A DNA stretch of 64,000 bases from Peptoniphilus_A olsenii (GTDB lineage: Bacteria > Bacillota > Clostridia > Tissierellales > Peptoniphilaceae), in the NCBI RefSeq assembly GCF_040545475.1, contig NZ_JBEPMA010000003.1, forward strand, positions 124,001 through 188,000, in the 5' to 3' direction. Of this stretch, positions 16,836 to 25,824 are shown one piece after another. The notes under the pieces were generated by a model. The model searched no databases and was not told where the DNA came from. It worked only from the letters and a program-made list of their open reading frames with translations. The first letter of the stretch is position 1; the number at the start of each line of letters is the position of its first letter. The translations under genes were made by a program, and so were the position numbers.

Positions 16836-18037
16836 TGACTACTAGAAATATTATTGCCGCTGGATTTGGTGGACAAGGTATAATGGCTATGGGCCAATTA
16901 ATAATTTATGCTGGTATGCTTGAAGGAAAACATGTATCATGGCTGCCTAGTTATGGTCCAGAAATGCGTGGAGGTTCAGCAAACTGTTCTATAGTAGTTT
17001 CATCTGATCCAGTTGGTTCACCTGTAATTTCACAAGCTACAGATGTAATCGTGATGAATGGACCTTCATTGGAAAAATTTGAACCAAATGTTGAACCGGG
17101 TGGAAATTTATTTATCAACTCATCACTATGTAATATTGAACCAAAAAGAGATGACATAAATATATTTACGATACCAGTCTCAGATTTGGCAAATGAAGTA
17201 GGTAATCCTAAAGTTGCTAACATGATTATGCTTGGAGCATTTTTGGCAGCTACAGAACTTGTAAAATTAGAATCAGTAGTAAAAGCATTTACGAAAGTTT
17301 ATGGCGATTCGAAGAAAAAATTACTTCCAATTAATGAAAGAGCATTAGCCACTGGAATTGATGCTGTTAAAGCAGCAGGATGTGTAGGTGGAGTTTGTCA
17401 TATAGAACTTGATAAAACAAATACTGAAGTTAAATCTGATTACTCAAGACAAAGACAAGCAAATATTGAACTTTCAGGCACAGATATTGGTAATATTGAT
17501 TATCTCAAAAATATTAAAAAATATTCTGAAGAGGATGACGAAAAAATCTTTGCAAGTGAGATGTCTATAGTACAAGAAGCATTAAGCGTTGAAGAAGAAT
17601 CTATCAAATATTATGATAAAGCAGCAGAAATGCTTGAAGGGGATATGGCAGCAGAAACATTTAAATCTCTTTCACATCAATCGGATGAACATGTATCCTA
17701 TTTAGAGGGACTTAAAAATGTAATATCTGAAGATGAAAAAGTTTCACTTGGTGATAAAATAAAAGAAGCACTTACAACTAGAGAAGAATATGACTGGGGT
17801 AAGGTTGATCCTAATAAAGTAAGACTTGCTCTAAATGTGTTCTCTATTGGGATTGACATAAAAAATCAATCAATCAAATTTTATAAAAAAGCTGCTGAAA
17901 AATCTCAAATTGAAGAAGCAAAAAAATTATATGATGAATTAGCATTTTGGGAAGATTTCCAATTAGGACAACTAAGAGGACAATACGAAGTTTACAGAGA
18001 CGAGTGGTGGGCTGACCAAATGTTCTCAAGATTATAA
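16835..18037 (+). CDS. korC: 2-oxoacid:ferredoxin oxidoreductase gamma subunit fused to a ferritin-like domain
   Basis: 400 residues, about twice the usual gamma subunit. Residues 1-185 are the gamma domain (AAGFGGQGIMAMGQ at 8-21, PSYGPEMRGGSANCS at 38-52). Residues about 233-392 form two repeated helix pairs like rubrerythrin: EEESIKYYDKAAE (253-265) with HQSDEHVSYLEGL, then DIKNQSIKFYKKAAE (341-355) with ELAFWEDFQLGQLRGQYEVY. The usual ExxH ligands are partly lost (SDEH and EDFQ), so a working diiron site is doubtful and a structural or regulatory role is possible. The frame is continuous with no sign of a stop or restart between the parts. Last gene of the operon, followed by a strong terminator. 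Confidence 0.85.
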   Translation: MTTRNIIAAGFGGQGIMAMGQLIIYAGMLEGKHVSWLPSYGPEMRGGSANCSIVVSSDPVGSPVISQATDVIVMNGPSLEKFEPNVEPGGNLFINSSLCNIEPKRDDINIFTIPVSDLANEVGNPKVANMIMLGAFLAATELVKLESVVKAFTKVYGDSKKKLLPINERALATGIDAVKAAGCVGGVCHIELDKTNTEVKSDYSRQRQANIELSGTDIGNIDYLKNIKKYSEEDDEKIFASEMSIVQEALSVEEESIKYYDKAAEMLEGDMAAETFKSLSHQSDEHVSYLEGLKNVISEDEKVSLGDKIKEALTTREEYDWGKVDPNKVRLALNVFSIGIDIKNQSIKFYKKAAEKSQIEEAKKLYDELAFWEDFQLGQLRGQYEVYRDEWWADQMFSRL

Positions 18038-18062
18038 TTTTATAAAATTTAAATAATTATAG

Positions 18063-18100
18063 ATGCATGGTTTTATAAATATAAGACCGTGCATTTTTTC
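18063..18100 (+). terminator. Intrinsic terminator of the kor operon
   Basis: ATGCATGGTTTTAT (18063-18076) pairs with ATAAGACCGTGCAT (18081-18094), 14 pairs with two wobbles, then a T run. Confidence 0.85.
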
Positions 18101-18517
18101 ATATTTTAACTGATACTAGTATTTTTTTAAAAGTAGACTTATCATACCTCGATTAAAAAAATTTAATCGTTCTTGACCTTTAGGCAGGTGATGTTTTTAA
18201 TATTATTTTTAATTTACTTTATAAATTGTAAAGTAAATTCTAGTAAAAAAGAATTTTATTTTAAACAGATTTTAACGAAATTGCCATCTCTAGTTTATTG
18301 GAAATTGAATTGATAGAGTTTGTAACTAGTACTGAGTCTATAAAAATTTCTATATTAGATAATTTGATTATAAATTATTTAATATGAAAAACTTCTACAG
18401 TATAGTAAACAATGGGTATAAAAAGTATTAGATTAAGCTTTTATAAGCTTTTATTATATTGGGAACTATTTTAAAACTTAGATTATTTTTGCGTAGATCC
18501 CATAAACTCGCCATTAA
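18101..18517. other. Long intergenic region before the opuC operon
   Basis: About 415 bases, AT-rich. It holds a perfect 8-bp hairpin CGATTAAA-AAAA-TTTAATCG (18150-18169), upstream of the predicted opuC promoter and so not in its leader. No known riboswitch or coding region was recognised. Confidence 0.4.
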
Positions 18518-18547
18518 TTGAAAATATATCTGTTTTTTTGCTATACT
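18518..18547 (+). promoter_or_regulatory. Candidate promoter of the opuC operon
   Basis: TTGAAA (18518-18523) and TATACT (18542-18547) with an 18-base spacer, 35 bases before the first start codon. Confidence 0.5.
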
Positions 18548-18581
18548 AATATAAGGCTAGTGATGAAAGGAGTTAATTGAC

Positions 18582-19832
18582 TTGATAGAATTTAAAAATG
18601 TGAGTAAAGTCTATCCTGGAAATCAGGTTGCGGCTAAAGATATAAATTTAAAGTTCAAAGATGGAGAATTTATATGTTTTATTGGAGCAAGTGGTTCGGG
18701 AAAGACTACATGTATGAGAATGATAAATAGAATGAACGATATAAGTTCTGGAGAAATCTTAATTAATGGTGTCAATATTAAAGATATGGATCCAGTTGAC
18801 CTTCGTAGACAGATAGGTTATGTCATCCAACAAATTGGACTTTTACCACATATGTCTGTATACGACAATATTGTTCTTGTGCCTAGACTTTTAAAATGGG
18901 ACGAAGATAAGCTGAGACCGATTGCAGAAAATCTTATAAAAAAAGTAGATTTACCTGTTTCTTACTTAGATAAATACCCATCTGAGTTGTCAGGTGGACA
19001 ACAGCAGAGAATTGGAGTAATAAGGGCATTGGCAGCCGATCAAGATATTATTTTAATGGATGAGCCATTTGGAGCATTAGACCCAATAACAAGAGATGCA
19101 CTGCAAAAGCTTGTTAAAAGACTTCAACGTGAAATGGGTAAAACTATAGTATTTGTTTCGCATGACATGGACGAAGCTCTAAACCTTGCAGATAGAATTG
19201 TAATTATGGGCAAAGGTGAAGTGGTACAATTTGATACCCCAGAAAATATTTTGAAAAATCCTGCCAATGATTATGTTAAAGGTATGCTTGGTGAGGAAAA
19301 ATTAAATGAAGCAAAGACTTCCTATGAAACAGTAGATAAGATTATGCTCAAAAATCCAGTTTCACTCACAAGCGACAGATCAACTTATGATGCACTTGCA
19401 ATGATGAGAAAGAAAAGAGTAGACACTATATTTGTCGTAGATAAAGATAATCATCTGTTGGGACAAGTTGGAATGTTTGACATTCAAAAATATGGTAAGA
19501 ATATTAAATCTTTAGATGAAGTATTGATAAAAGCATATGCAATTGAAGAAGATACTATCGTCATGAATGCTATTAGGGATATTTATAATTTGGACACGAA
19601 AAATCTGCCAGTAGTAGATAGAGAAAATCACTTAGTAGGACTTGTGACACGTGCCACAGTTGTAGATACAATTTATACTAACTTGTGGGGTACTGATGGA
19701 GATATAGAGGAAGAAGAAGTCTTTGAACAAGATAATTTATCTGAACTTATGCATCAAGCCTCAGGTGAAGTTTCATCAAAAATAGGAAAAAATAAATCTG
19801 ATTATAAAAAGTCAGGTGAGAAAAATGATTGA
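18582..19832 (+). CDS. opuCA: Osmoprotectant ABC transporter, ATP-binding protein (OpuCA type)
   Basis: 416 residues. An ABC ATPase with Walker A GASGSGKTT (35-43), signature LSGGQQQR (about 136-143) and Walker B IILMDEPFGALDP is followed by two CBS domains (about 255-375), the OpuA/OpuC/ProV hallmark; CBS pairs sense ionic strength or c-di-AMP in relatives. The start is TTG at 18582, nine bases after AAAGGAG. The gene overlaps the following permease gene. It powers glycine betaine, choline or carnitine uptake. A functional link to GdpP in the same window (c-di-AMP control of OpuC-type CBS domains) is known in other Firmicutes but only inferred here. Confidence 0.93.
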   Translation: MIEFKNVSKVYPGNQVAAKDINLKFKDGEFICFIGASGSGKTTCMRMINRMNDISSGEILINGVNIKDMDPVDLRRQIGYVIQQIGLLPHMSVYDNIVLVPRLLKWDEDKLRPIAENLIKKVDLPVSYLDKYPSELSGGQQQRIGVIRALAADQDIILMDEPFGALDPITRDALQKLVKRLQREMGKTIVFVSHDMDEALNLADRIVIMGKGEVVQFDTPENILKNPANDYVKGMLGEEKLNEAKTSYETVDKIMLKNPVSLTSDRSTYDALAMMRKKRVDTIFVVDKDNHLLGQVGMFDIQKYGKNIKSLDEVLIKAYAIEEDTIVMNAIRDIYNLDTKNLPVVDRENHLVGLVTRATVVDTIYTNLWGTDGDIEEEEVFEQDNLSELMHQASGEVSSKIGKNKSDYKKSGEKND

Positions 19833-20460
19833 TTTTTTGGTTCAAAATAATGCTGAACTTTTGCAAAAATGTTTTGAACATTTATATATTTCAGCAATAT
19901 CACTAATACTGGGTATAGTAGTTGCAGTGCCAGTGGGAATACTTTTAACGAGATCAAAAGTTGCTGCAAAAATTGTAATGATTGTAGCCTCTATTTTACA
20001 AACTGTGCCTTCTTTTGCGTTGTTGGCACTAATGATACCTCTATTTGGAGTAGGTGTTAAGACTGCAATAGTTGCTCTATTTATATATTCTCTATTACCA
20101 ATTATGAGAAATACGTATTTAGGTATTGATGGTGTTGACAATAACTTAATGGATGCAGCTAAAGGTATGGGAATGACTAGTGGGCAAATTCTATCAAAAG
20201 TTCAGATTCCAATGGCTATGCCTGTCATAATGAGTGGTATAAGATTATCGGCAGTATATGTTCTTGCTTGGGCAACTCTTGCTTCATATATAGGAGCAGG
20301 TGGACTTGGTGATTATATATTTAATGGATTGGATAATGCAATAATGCCAATGGTTGTTTGGGGGACAATACCAGTTACTTTGATAGCTATATTAATGGAT
20401 TTTGCACTTGGAAAATTAGAGCATAGATTAACACCTAATAAGACTAGCGAGGTGGCATGA
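19816..20460 (+). CDS. opuCB: Osmoprotectant ABC transporter, permease (OpuCB type)
   Basis: 214 residues with five to six membrane helices and the permease EAA-type loop DNNLMDAAKGMGMTSGQILSKVQIPMA (split about 113-139). Overlaps the end of opuCA by 17 bases and its stop overlaps the opuCC start (ATGATG). The RBS is GGTGAG within opuCA; the first ATG encodes MRKMIDF and the second, MIDFLVQN at 19825, is also possible. Membrane pore subunit working with OpuCD. Confidence 0.9.
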   Translation: MRKMIDFLVQNNAELLQKCFEHLYISAISLILGIVVAVPVGILLTRSKVAAKIVMIVASILQTVPSFALLALMIPLFGVGVKTAIVALFIYSLLPIMRNTYLGIDGVDNNLMDAAKGMGMTSGQILSKVQIPMAMPVIMSGIRLSAVYVLAWATLASYIGAGGLGDYIFNGLDNAIMPMVVWGTIPVTLIAILMDFALGKLEHRLTPNKTSEVA

Positions 20461-21428
20461 TGAAAATAAAAAGAAGTATTTTAATAATATTATTATCATT
20501 TATCACATTGGCCACATCTTGTACTTTGCCAGGTATTGGTGCTGACGCTAAAAATGATATTGTAATAGCTTCAGGTTCAAATACAGAGAGATTAATACTA
20601 GGCGAGATAGTCGCTCAGATGATTAAACACAATACAGATTTGAAAGTCGATATGATACCAAATCTTTCATCCTCAATTTTAAATCATATTGCAATGCTAA
20701 GAGGCGATGTTAATATAGCGGGAGGAATGTATACGGGTACAGCATTAACTGGAGAACTTGGGATGGAGCCAATTAAAGATCCGCAGGAAGCTATGAAAGT
20801 AGTCCAAGATGAATATTATAAACGTTGGGATAGACTATGGTATCCATCATTTGGCTTCGAAAACACATATGCATTCATGGTCACTAAAGAATTTGCAGAA
20901 AAACATCAACTCTCTAAAGTATCTGATCTGGGTAAATTAAAAGATGAACTAAAAGTAGGTGTAGATACTGCATGGATGACAAGAGAGGGAGACGGCTACA
21001 AGGCCTTTCAAGAGCTATATGGATTCAAATTTAAAGATATATATCCAATGCAAATAGGGCTAGTCTATACAGCTCTTGCCACTAAAGAAATGGATGTAGT
21101 TTTAGGATATTCAACTGATGGCAAGATTGCATCTTACGATTTAGTATTATTAGAAGATGACATGAAATTATTCCCGCCTTATGATTGTTCACCTGTAGCG
21201 ACTGCTGCAATAGCCAAAACTCATCCAGAAGTAAATGAAATTCTTTTAACGCTTGCTGGCAAAATTTCGACCAAAACTATGCAGCAATTAAATAGACGTT
21301 CAGACGAAGATTTAGTAGAACCAGCACAAGTTGCCAAAGATTTTTTAGAAGAAAATAATTATTTTGAAGGAACAGAAGTAGAAGAAAAATATAGAATTTT
21401 TGACGATGTCTTAAAGGAGGAAAGATAA
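20457..21428 (+). CDS. opuCC: Osmoprotectant ABC transporter, substrate-binding lipoprotein (OpuCC type)
   Basis: 323 residues. An N-terminal lipoprotein signal ends in the lipobox LATSC with Cys22. The mature part is an OpuAC/OpuCC-type binding protein (IVIASGSNTERLILGEIVAQ, about 35-54) with aromatic residues WDRLWYPSFGFENTYAF (about 124-140) of the kind that cage quaternary ammonium groups. It would deliver betaine-type compounds to the OpuCB/OpuCD pore from the outer membrane face. Overlaps both neighbours. Confidence 0.9.
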   Translation: MMKIKRSILIILLSFITLATSCTLPGIGADAKNDIVIASGSNTERLILGEIVAQMIKHNTDLKVDMIPNLSSSILNHIAMLRGDVNIAGGMYTGTALTGELGMEPIKDPQEAMKVVQDEYYKRWDRLWYPSFGFENTYAFMVTKEFAEKHQLSKVSDLGKLKDELKVGVDTAWMTREGDGYKAFQELYGFKFKDIYPMQIGLVYTALATKEMDVVLGYSTDGKIASYDLVLLEDDMKLFPPYDCSPVATAAIAKTHPEVNEILLTLAGKISTKTMQQLNRRSDEDLVEPAQVAKDFLEENNYFEGTEVEEKYRIFDDVLKEER

Positions 21429-22072
21429 TGAGCGATGTATTTTTGTATTATTCACAAAATGGAAATTATGTATTCTCCCAGTTTATCAGACATTTCTTAA
21501 TATCAATATACGGAGTCCTATTTGCTGCTATAATATCAATACCACTGGGGTTTTTTATAGCGAGAAGAGGAAAACTTTCAAATATAATAATTGGTATTGC
21601 AAATATAATGCAGACTATACCTTCACTTGCAATGTTAGCAATACTTATGTTTGCACTTGGAACCGGACCAAATACTGTAATATTTTCGGTATTTTTGTAT
21701 TCAATACTTCCAATATTAAAAAATACAGTTTCAGGGATAAATTCTGTTTCGCCAGCCCTAGTTGATGCAGCAATGGGGATGGGTATGACGAGAATTCAAA
21801 TAATGAAAAAAGTAGAATTTCCCCTTGCAGTATCAATAATAATGGGTGGAATTAGAAATGCATTAGTTGTTGCAATTGGAGTAACTGCAGTTGGAACATT
21901 TATTGGAGCCGGAGGACTTGGTGATATAATAACAAGAGGAATTACAGTAGCCAATGGAGGTCCTATAATAATAGCGGGTGCAATACCAACAGCACTTATG
22001 GCAGTGCTTGCAGATTTATTACTTGGATTTATAGAGAACAAATTAAAACCAACGACTTTTACAAAAGTATAA
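21428..22072 (+). CDS. opuCD: Osmoprotectant ABC transporter, permease (OpuCD type)
   Basis: 214 residues, second permease paralogous to OpuCB (SPALVDAAMGMGMTRIQIMKKVEFPLA loop, split about 113-139). Begins one base into the opuCC stop region (TAATG) with AAAGGAGG upstream. The order ATPase-permease-binding protein-permease is the classic opuC arrangement. Ends the operon. Confidence 0.9.
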   Translation: MSDVFLYYSQNGNYVFSQFIRHFLISIYGVLFAAIISIPLGFFIARRGKLSNIIIGIANIMQTIPSLAMLAILMFALGTGPNTVIFSVFLYSILPILKNTVSGINSVSPALVDAAMGMGMTRIQIMKKVEFPLAVSIIMGGIRNALVVAIGVTAVGTFIGAGGLGDIITRGITVANGGPIIIAGAIPTALMAVLADLLLGFIENKLKPTTFTKV

Positions 22073-22124
22073 TTTATGTGAAATTTGTTTAAAATTAACT
22101 AGATTTTAAAAACGAAATATAAAC

Positions 22125-22149
22125 TATAGGGCTAATTTAGCCGCCTATA
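22125..22149 (+). other. Strong hairpin in the opuC-permease gap
   Basis: TATAGG and GCTAA (22125-22135) pair with TTAGC and CCTATA (to 22149) around a one-base loop opening, with a two-base bulge. About 11 pairs; no T run follows, so it is not a simple terminator. Confidence 0.5.
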
Positions 22150-22237
22150 TAAAAATATAACCAATAATGAAACCTGTTTAAAACAAAATTTGTTAAGAAC
22201 AGAAAGTAAATTCACATTGATACAAGGATATTAAAAT

Positions 22238-22297
22238 AAAATTTGGAACTTAACTTGGTCTAGCGGACAAGAAAGGTTCTGAATTTTATTTTTTATT
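22238..22297 (+). terminator. Two-tier hairpin with T-rich tail (distal terminator or small RNA end)
   Basis: AAAATTTGGAACTT (22238-22251) pairs with AAGGTTCTGAATTTT-type sequence (22274-22287) over 14 positions with wobbles; inside, TTGGTC (22255-22260) pairs with GACAA (22266-22270) with one bulge. A T-rich tail follows. It may end the opuC transcript or an unannotated small RNA that would include the hairpin at 22125. Confidence 0.55.
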
Positions 22298-22780
22298 TAA
22301 TTATAATGAATCTATTTTTAAATAGATATTATATAAATATTCAAATCATTGATATTCACTTAATTGTCAGAGGGTATTCAAAATTTCGTTTGTTTCTCAC
22401 ACTTATAGTTATCTTGATTAAGAAAACTTAAATGAACAGTCCTCTTTGTACGCAAATGGTTAAATAATCTGTATATGGTGTAGTAATTTTATATAATTTT
22501 AATGATGAAATTATTCAAATATTTAAATTAAAAATTGATGTAAATCTGTAAAAATAGGTTTTTATCGATATTTTTAATAAGCAGCTTATATACAATAATT
22601 TATGTAATATTATGTTTTGTTCTTCCCTATTATTTTTACATAATATTAATCCTTATATTTTTTTATTGTTATTCTCAATTTTTTAAAGTTTTAAAAATTT
22701 ATCCATAGTATAAGTTTCATCAATAATAATTAAAATAAAATTCAATAAATGTTTAAAAAATCACATAAAAAATATTGTAT
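22298..22780. other. AT-rich intergenic region with no recognised gene
   Basis: About 480 bases with no ORF of credible length, no ribosome site and no riboswitch that I recognise. Confidence 0.4.
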
Positions 22781-22802
22781 TTTGAAATGTAATTTGCTAC
22801 AG

Positions 22803-22829
22803 TATTATCAAATGATTGGTAATACCAAT
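22803..22829 (+). promoter_or_regulatory. -10 box and palindromic operator of the permease-gntR-deaminase operon
   Basis: TATTAT (22803-22808) with a weak TTTGAA 16 bases upstream is the likely -10. Directly downstream lies the 15-bp perfect palindrome ATTGGTAATACCAAT (22815-22829), which resembles HutC/UTRA-type GntR operators. The GntR protein at 24371 is the obvious candidate to bind it. Confidence 0.65.
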
Positions 22830-22861
22830 ATAATTTATCTTAATATCTTAAGGAGGAGAGT

Positions 22862-24178
22862 ATGAAAGCGAATGTAAATCAAGACTTTGAAAAAATTGTG
22901 GATATGGATTTTGAAAAATCTGCAGTACCTTTAGATGCAAGAAAGAGTTTTTGGAGTATCACTATAGTTTGGCTTGGATTTGTATTTGTAATAACAAGTA
23001 TGATGACTGGTGGTGGATTAGCTAGTGGTCTTTCTTTTAGTGAAATTATTTTTGCCATAGCTATTGGGAATATTTTTTTGAGTGTCATAGCTATTGCCAT
23101 AGCGAACATGGCTAGCAAAACTGGGCTTAGTTTTGCTTTAATTACACGATATACTTTTGGAAATAAAGGTTCAAAAATTGCAACATTATTTGTGCCAATA
23201 GTCAATATTGGTTGGTACACAATACAAGCTGCTACATATGGGAATTTTATAGCGAGTGTTCTCAATATAGAAGGGGCGGGAGAACTTGTTATATTATTTT
23301 TAAGTGCCATTGTTATGGGGATATTCGCTTTTTCGGGAATTAAAGCTATTACAATTTTAGGTTATGTGGCTATTCCAGCAATTATTTTTCTTTCAATAGG
23401 TACGGCTATAAAATCTGGTATGATTGCTGGATGGGATACTATAATTAATTGTGTGCCTAAAGATTCTATGTCAGTAGTTAATGGAGTTACAATTGTAATT
23501 GGGACTTGGATTTTATCTACCGCTACTTGTATAGCAGATACAATGAGATTTGCTAAGAACAGAAAAGAAGCTATGTTAAGTGCTTGTGTCGGTCTACTAG
23601 GCGGGAATAGCTTATTAATATTATGTGGAGCAATTGCAGGTATTGGAATGGAAGACAGTGATTTAACTGCTGTGCTTTTAAAATTAGGTTTAGTCGTTCC
23701 GAGCTTGATACTCATGACAACAAATATTTTTACTACAAATGCGGCTAATTTGTATTCGTCATCTCTAAATCTAGCAAATAGTTTTAGAACAGATAGGAAA
23801 AAAATCATAGCTATTGTATTAGTAATTTCTGGTTTGTTATGTCTAACTCGTCCATATAATATAGACATGTTATTTAAATTCCTAAATTTATTAGGGGTAA
23901 TTGTGCCTCCGTTGGCCGGAATAATATTATCTAACTATTATATTATTAATAAAGGTGAATATCCTGACTTAGATAGTGAGGAAATTAAAGAATGGGACTT
24001 TACTCCTTGGATAAGCTGGGCAATAGCATTGGTTATAGTAAAACTTCTAGAAGGAGTCGCAAAAGGCGGAAGTGCTATGAATGGAATATTTGGTCTACCG
24101 GCATTAAATGGTATTATTGCTGGATTTTTGTTATATACTTTAATAGCTAAAGTTTTTGTAAAAAGGAGTATCTTATGA
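22862..24178 (+). CDS. NCS1-family nucleobase permease (CodB-like)
   Basis: 438 residues and about 12 membrane segments, typical of cytosine/purine permeases of the NCS1 family. An N-terminal cytoplasmic tail (1-30, VPLDARKSFW) leads into helix 1 with SMMTGGGLASGLSFSE. NTFTTNAANLYSSSLNLAN (about 287-305, reading NIFTTNAANLYSS) is the conserved helix-8 region. Probably imports a nucleobase or related heterocycle by cation symport. The next genes, a GntR regulator and a deaminase, suggest the substrate is deaminated after uptake. AAGGAGGAG precedes the ATG. The stop overlaps the following small gene (ATGA). Confidence 0.85.
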   Translation: MKANVNQDFEKIVDMDFEKSAVPLDARKSFWSITIVWLGFVFVITSMMTGGGLASGLSFSEIIFAIAIGNIFLSVIAIAIANMASKTGLSFALITRYTFGNKGSKIATLFVPIVNIGWYTIQAATYGNFIASVLNIEGAGELVILFLSAIVMGIFAFSGIKAITILGYVAIPAIIFLSIGTAIKSGMIAGWDTIINCVPKDSMSVVNGVTIVIGTWILSTATCIADTMRFAKNRKEAMLSACVGLLGGNSLLILCGAIAGIGMEDSDLTAVLLKLGLVVPSLILMTTNIFTTNAANLYSSSLNLANSFRTDRKKIIAIVLVISGLLCLTRPYNIDMLFKFLNLLGVIVPPLAGIILSNYYIINKGEYPDLDSEEIKEWDFTPWISWAIALVIVKLLEGVAKGGSAMNGIFGLPALNGIIAGFLLYTLIAKVFVKRSIL

Positions 24179-24357
24179 ACGAAAAAGAATTAATCAAAAA
24201 GTATAGGACAATTTCTATAATTGGAATTATTATTATGGGTATTGGTTCTTTTATGAGTTGTTTATCTACTTCTACATTTGGTATGAGAGCAGGGACATTA
24301 TTACTTTGTATTAGTATTATTTTATCTATAATTGGTTTTTCTAAATGGCAGCCGTAA
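24175..24357 (+). CDS. Small two-helix membrane protein
   Basis: 60 residues with two hydrophobic helices (about 13-33 and 38-56) joined by a short loop. AAAAGGAG ribosome site, and the start overlaps the permease stop by four bases. It is probably an accessory part of the permease, but no family is recognised. Confidence 0.65.
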   Translation: MNEKELIKKYRTISIIGIIIMGIGSFMSCLSTSTFGMRAGTLLLCISIILSIIGFSKWQP

Positions 24358-24370
24358 ATAGAGTGTTAAA

Positions 24371-25084
24371 ATGAACTTACGTAATAAAGCAAGAAATTAT
24401 ATATTAACAGAAATAAAAAATATTAAAAATTTTGGTGCTGAAAAGTTACCTCCAGAGCGTGAATTAGCAAAAAAATATAATATTAGCAGAGTCACACTTC
24501 GTAGTGCTTTAGCTGATCTAGAGCGTGAAGGTAAAATAATTAGAAAACAAGGAAAGGGAACTTTTATTAGTCCAAATTTTGAAGATATGAAAGTGGATCT
24601 TTTTCGGATGAAGACATATTCACAGATAATACAAGAACAAGGATATGATATTTCTGTAAATACATTAGAAACCAAACTGGTAAAAACTCCTCAATTCGTA
24701 AAAACAACTGGACTGTATGATTTTGATTCGATGGTACTTACTTCAAGAATTTACTATGCGAATAAGATTGTAGCTGCAATATGTATAGATTTTTTAGAAA
24801 TATTTTTTAAAAGAGATTTACATAAAATTTCTCTATATCCCGGATCTATATTCAAATATCTTTATGATAATTACGCAATAGAACTTTCAGCTGGTAGTAT
24901 ACAGTTTCATGCAATTAATAGTGAGGATATTACTAAATATATTAAGATAGCCCCACACTTATTATCTACTAATTATCTCTTAATTAGAGGTATAGAATAT
25001 GATTTAATGGAGAATCCTAGAATATTCACTAGAGAATATGTTAATACTGATATAATTCCAATAACTGCAATAAGAAGAAGATGA
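24371..25084 (+). CDS. GntR-family regulator with UTRA domain
   Basis: 237 residues. The winged helix-turn-helix (1-68) includes KLPPERELAKKYNISRVTLR and GKIIRKQGKGTFI. The C-terminal UTRA ligand-binding domain (about 80-235) has the final TREYVNTDIIPI strand typical of HutC-type regulators. It is likely an effector-sensing repressor of its own operon through the palindrome at 22815-22829. No clear Shine-Dalgarno precedes the ATG, so translation may depend on the upstream genes. Confidence 0.88.
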   Translation: MNLRNKARNYILTEIKNIKNFGAEKLPPERELAKKYNISRVTLRSALADLEREGKIIRKQGKGTFISPNFEDMKVDLFRMKTYSQIIQEQGYDISVNTLETKLVKTPQFVKTTGLYDFDSMVLTSRIYYANKIVAAICIDFLEIFFKRDLHKISLYPGSIFKYLYDNYAIELSAGSIQFHAINSEDITKYIKIAPHLLSTNYLLIRGIEYDLMENPRIFTREYVNTDIIPITAIRRR

Positions 25085-25115
25085 CAACAATAAATATAAT
25101 GAGAGGAAATAAAAA

Positions 25116-25664
25116 ATGAAAAAAACTTTTACAGTAGAATATGAGGAAAAAGAAGAATATAAATTATCCGATTTAAAAGAACATGAAGTTAAGTGATTGT
25201 ATCGTGTTCTAGAAATTTGTAAAGAAGCTAAAGATGCTGGGAATTATCCTTTTGGATGTCTTTTGGCAGATGAAGAAGGGAATATCTTATTAGAACAAGG
25301 TAATGAGGAAGTAACTTTAGGTGGAGATTGTACAGCACATGCTGAAGCTCTATTAATGAGGAAAGCATCACAGATATATACTAAAGAAGAAATGAAAAAC
25401 TTCACTCTATATAATTGTGCCGACTCTTGTGCTATGTGTACTGGTGCAATGTATTGGGGTAATTTAGGCAGACATGTTTATATAGCAAGAGAATCAGAAC
25501 TTAAAAAATATACAGGCGATGATCTTAGAAATCCGACACTTAATTTGCCAAGTAGAGTTGTGTTTGCAAGTGGACAGAAAGATTTTGAAACTTTAGGACC
25601 ATTTATAGAATTAGAGGCAAAATTTTTTGAGTTGCATAAAGATCATTGGAATCCCACTAAATGA
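25116..25664 (+). pseudogene. Nucleoside/nucleobase deaminase interrupted by an in-frame TGA
   Basis: A good ribosome site (GAGAGGA) and ATG at 25116 open a frame MKKTFTVEYEEKEEYKLSDL that stops at TGA 25194-25196 after 26 codons. The same frame continues from 25197 for 155 codons as a cytidine/guanine-deaminase-like domain: TAHAEALLMRKA carries the zinc His and catalytic Glu, and SCAMCTGAMYWG carries the two zinc cysteines. The residues around the stop (EVK, stop, LYRVLEICKEAKDAG) read as one continuous helix, and TGG (Trp) to TGA is the simplest explanation. A restart at TTG 25197 directly after the stop could still yield a nearly complete enzyme. The motif lacks the usual Pro of PCxxC. Substrate unknown; the permease context suggests a nucleobase. 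Confidence 0.75.
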
Positions 25665-25774
25665 AATAAAATTAAAATACTATTTACATTAATATTTTGG
25701 GAACTGTTAATTTTTAAAATTATTTATTCTAAATTACTTTTGAATAAATTATAGCTTTATTTAAATATTATTAA

Positions 25775-25823
25775 AAAAACTCTCTTTATAACTTTATTTT
25801 TTTAGGTTATATAGAGAGTTTTT
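25775..25823. terminator. Bidirectional terminator between deaminase and XRE genes
   Basis: AAAAACTCTCTTTATAAC (25775-25792) pairs with GTTATATAGAGAGTTTTT (25806-25823), one mismatch, with A and T runs on the outer sides. Confidence 0.8.
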
Positions 25824-25824
25824 A

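Noticed and set aside
18101..18581. A riboswitch upstream of the opuC operon
   Set aside because: Only a simple AT hairpin is seen, upstream of the likely promoter; no known aptamer core was recognised.
23362..23868. 168-residue ORF antisense to the NCS1 permease
   Set aside because: Shadow of a membrane protein gene; no ribosome site or conserved motif.
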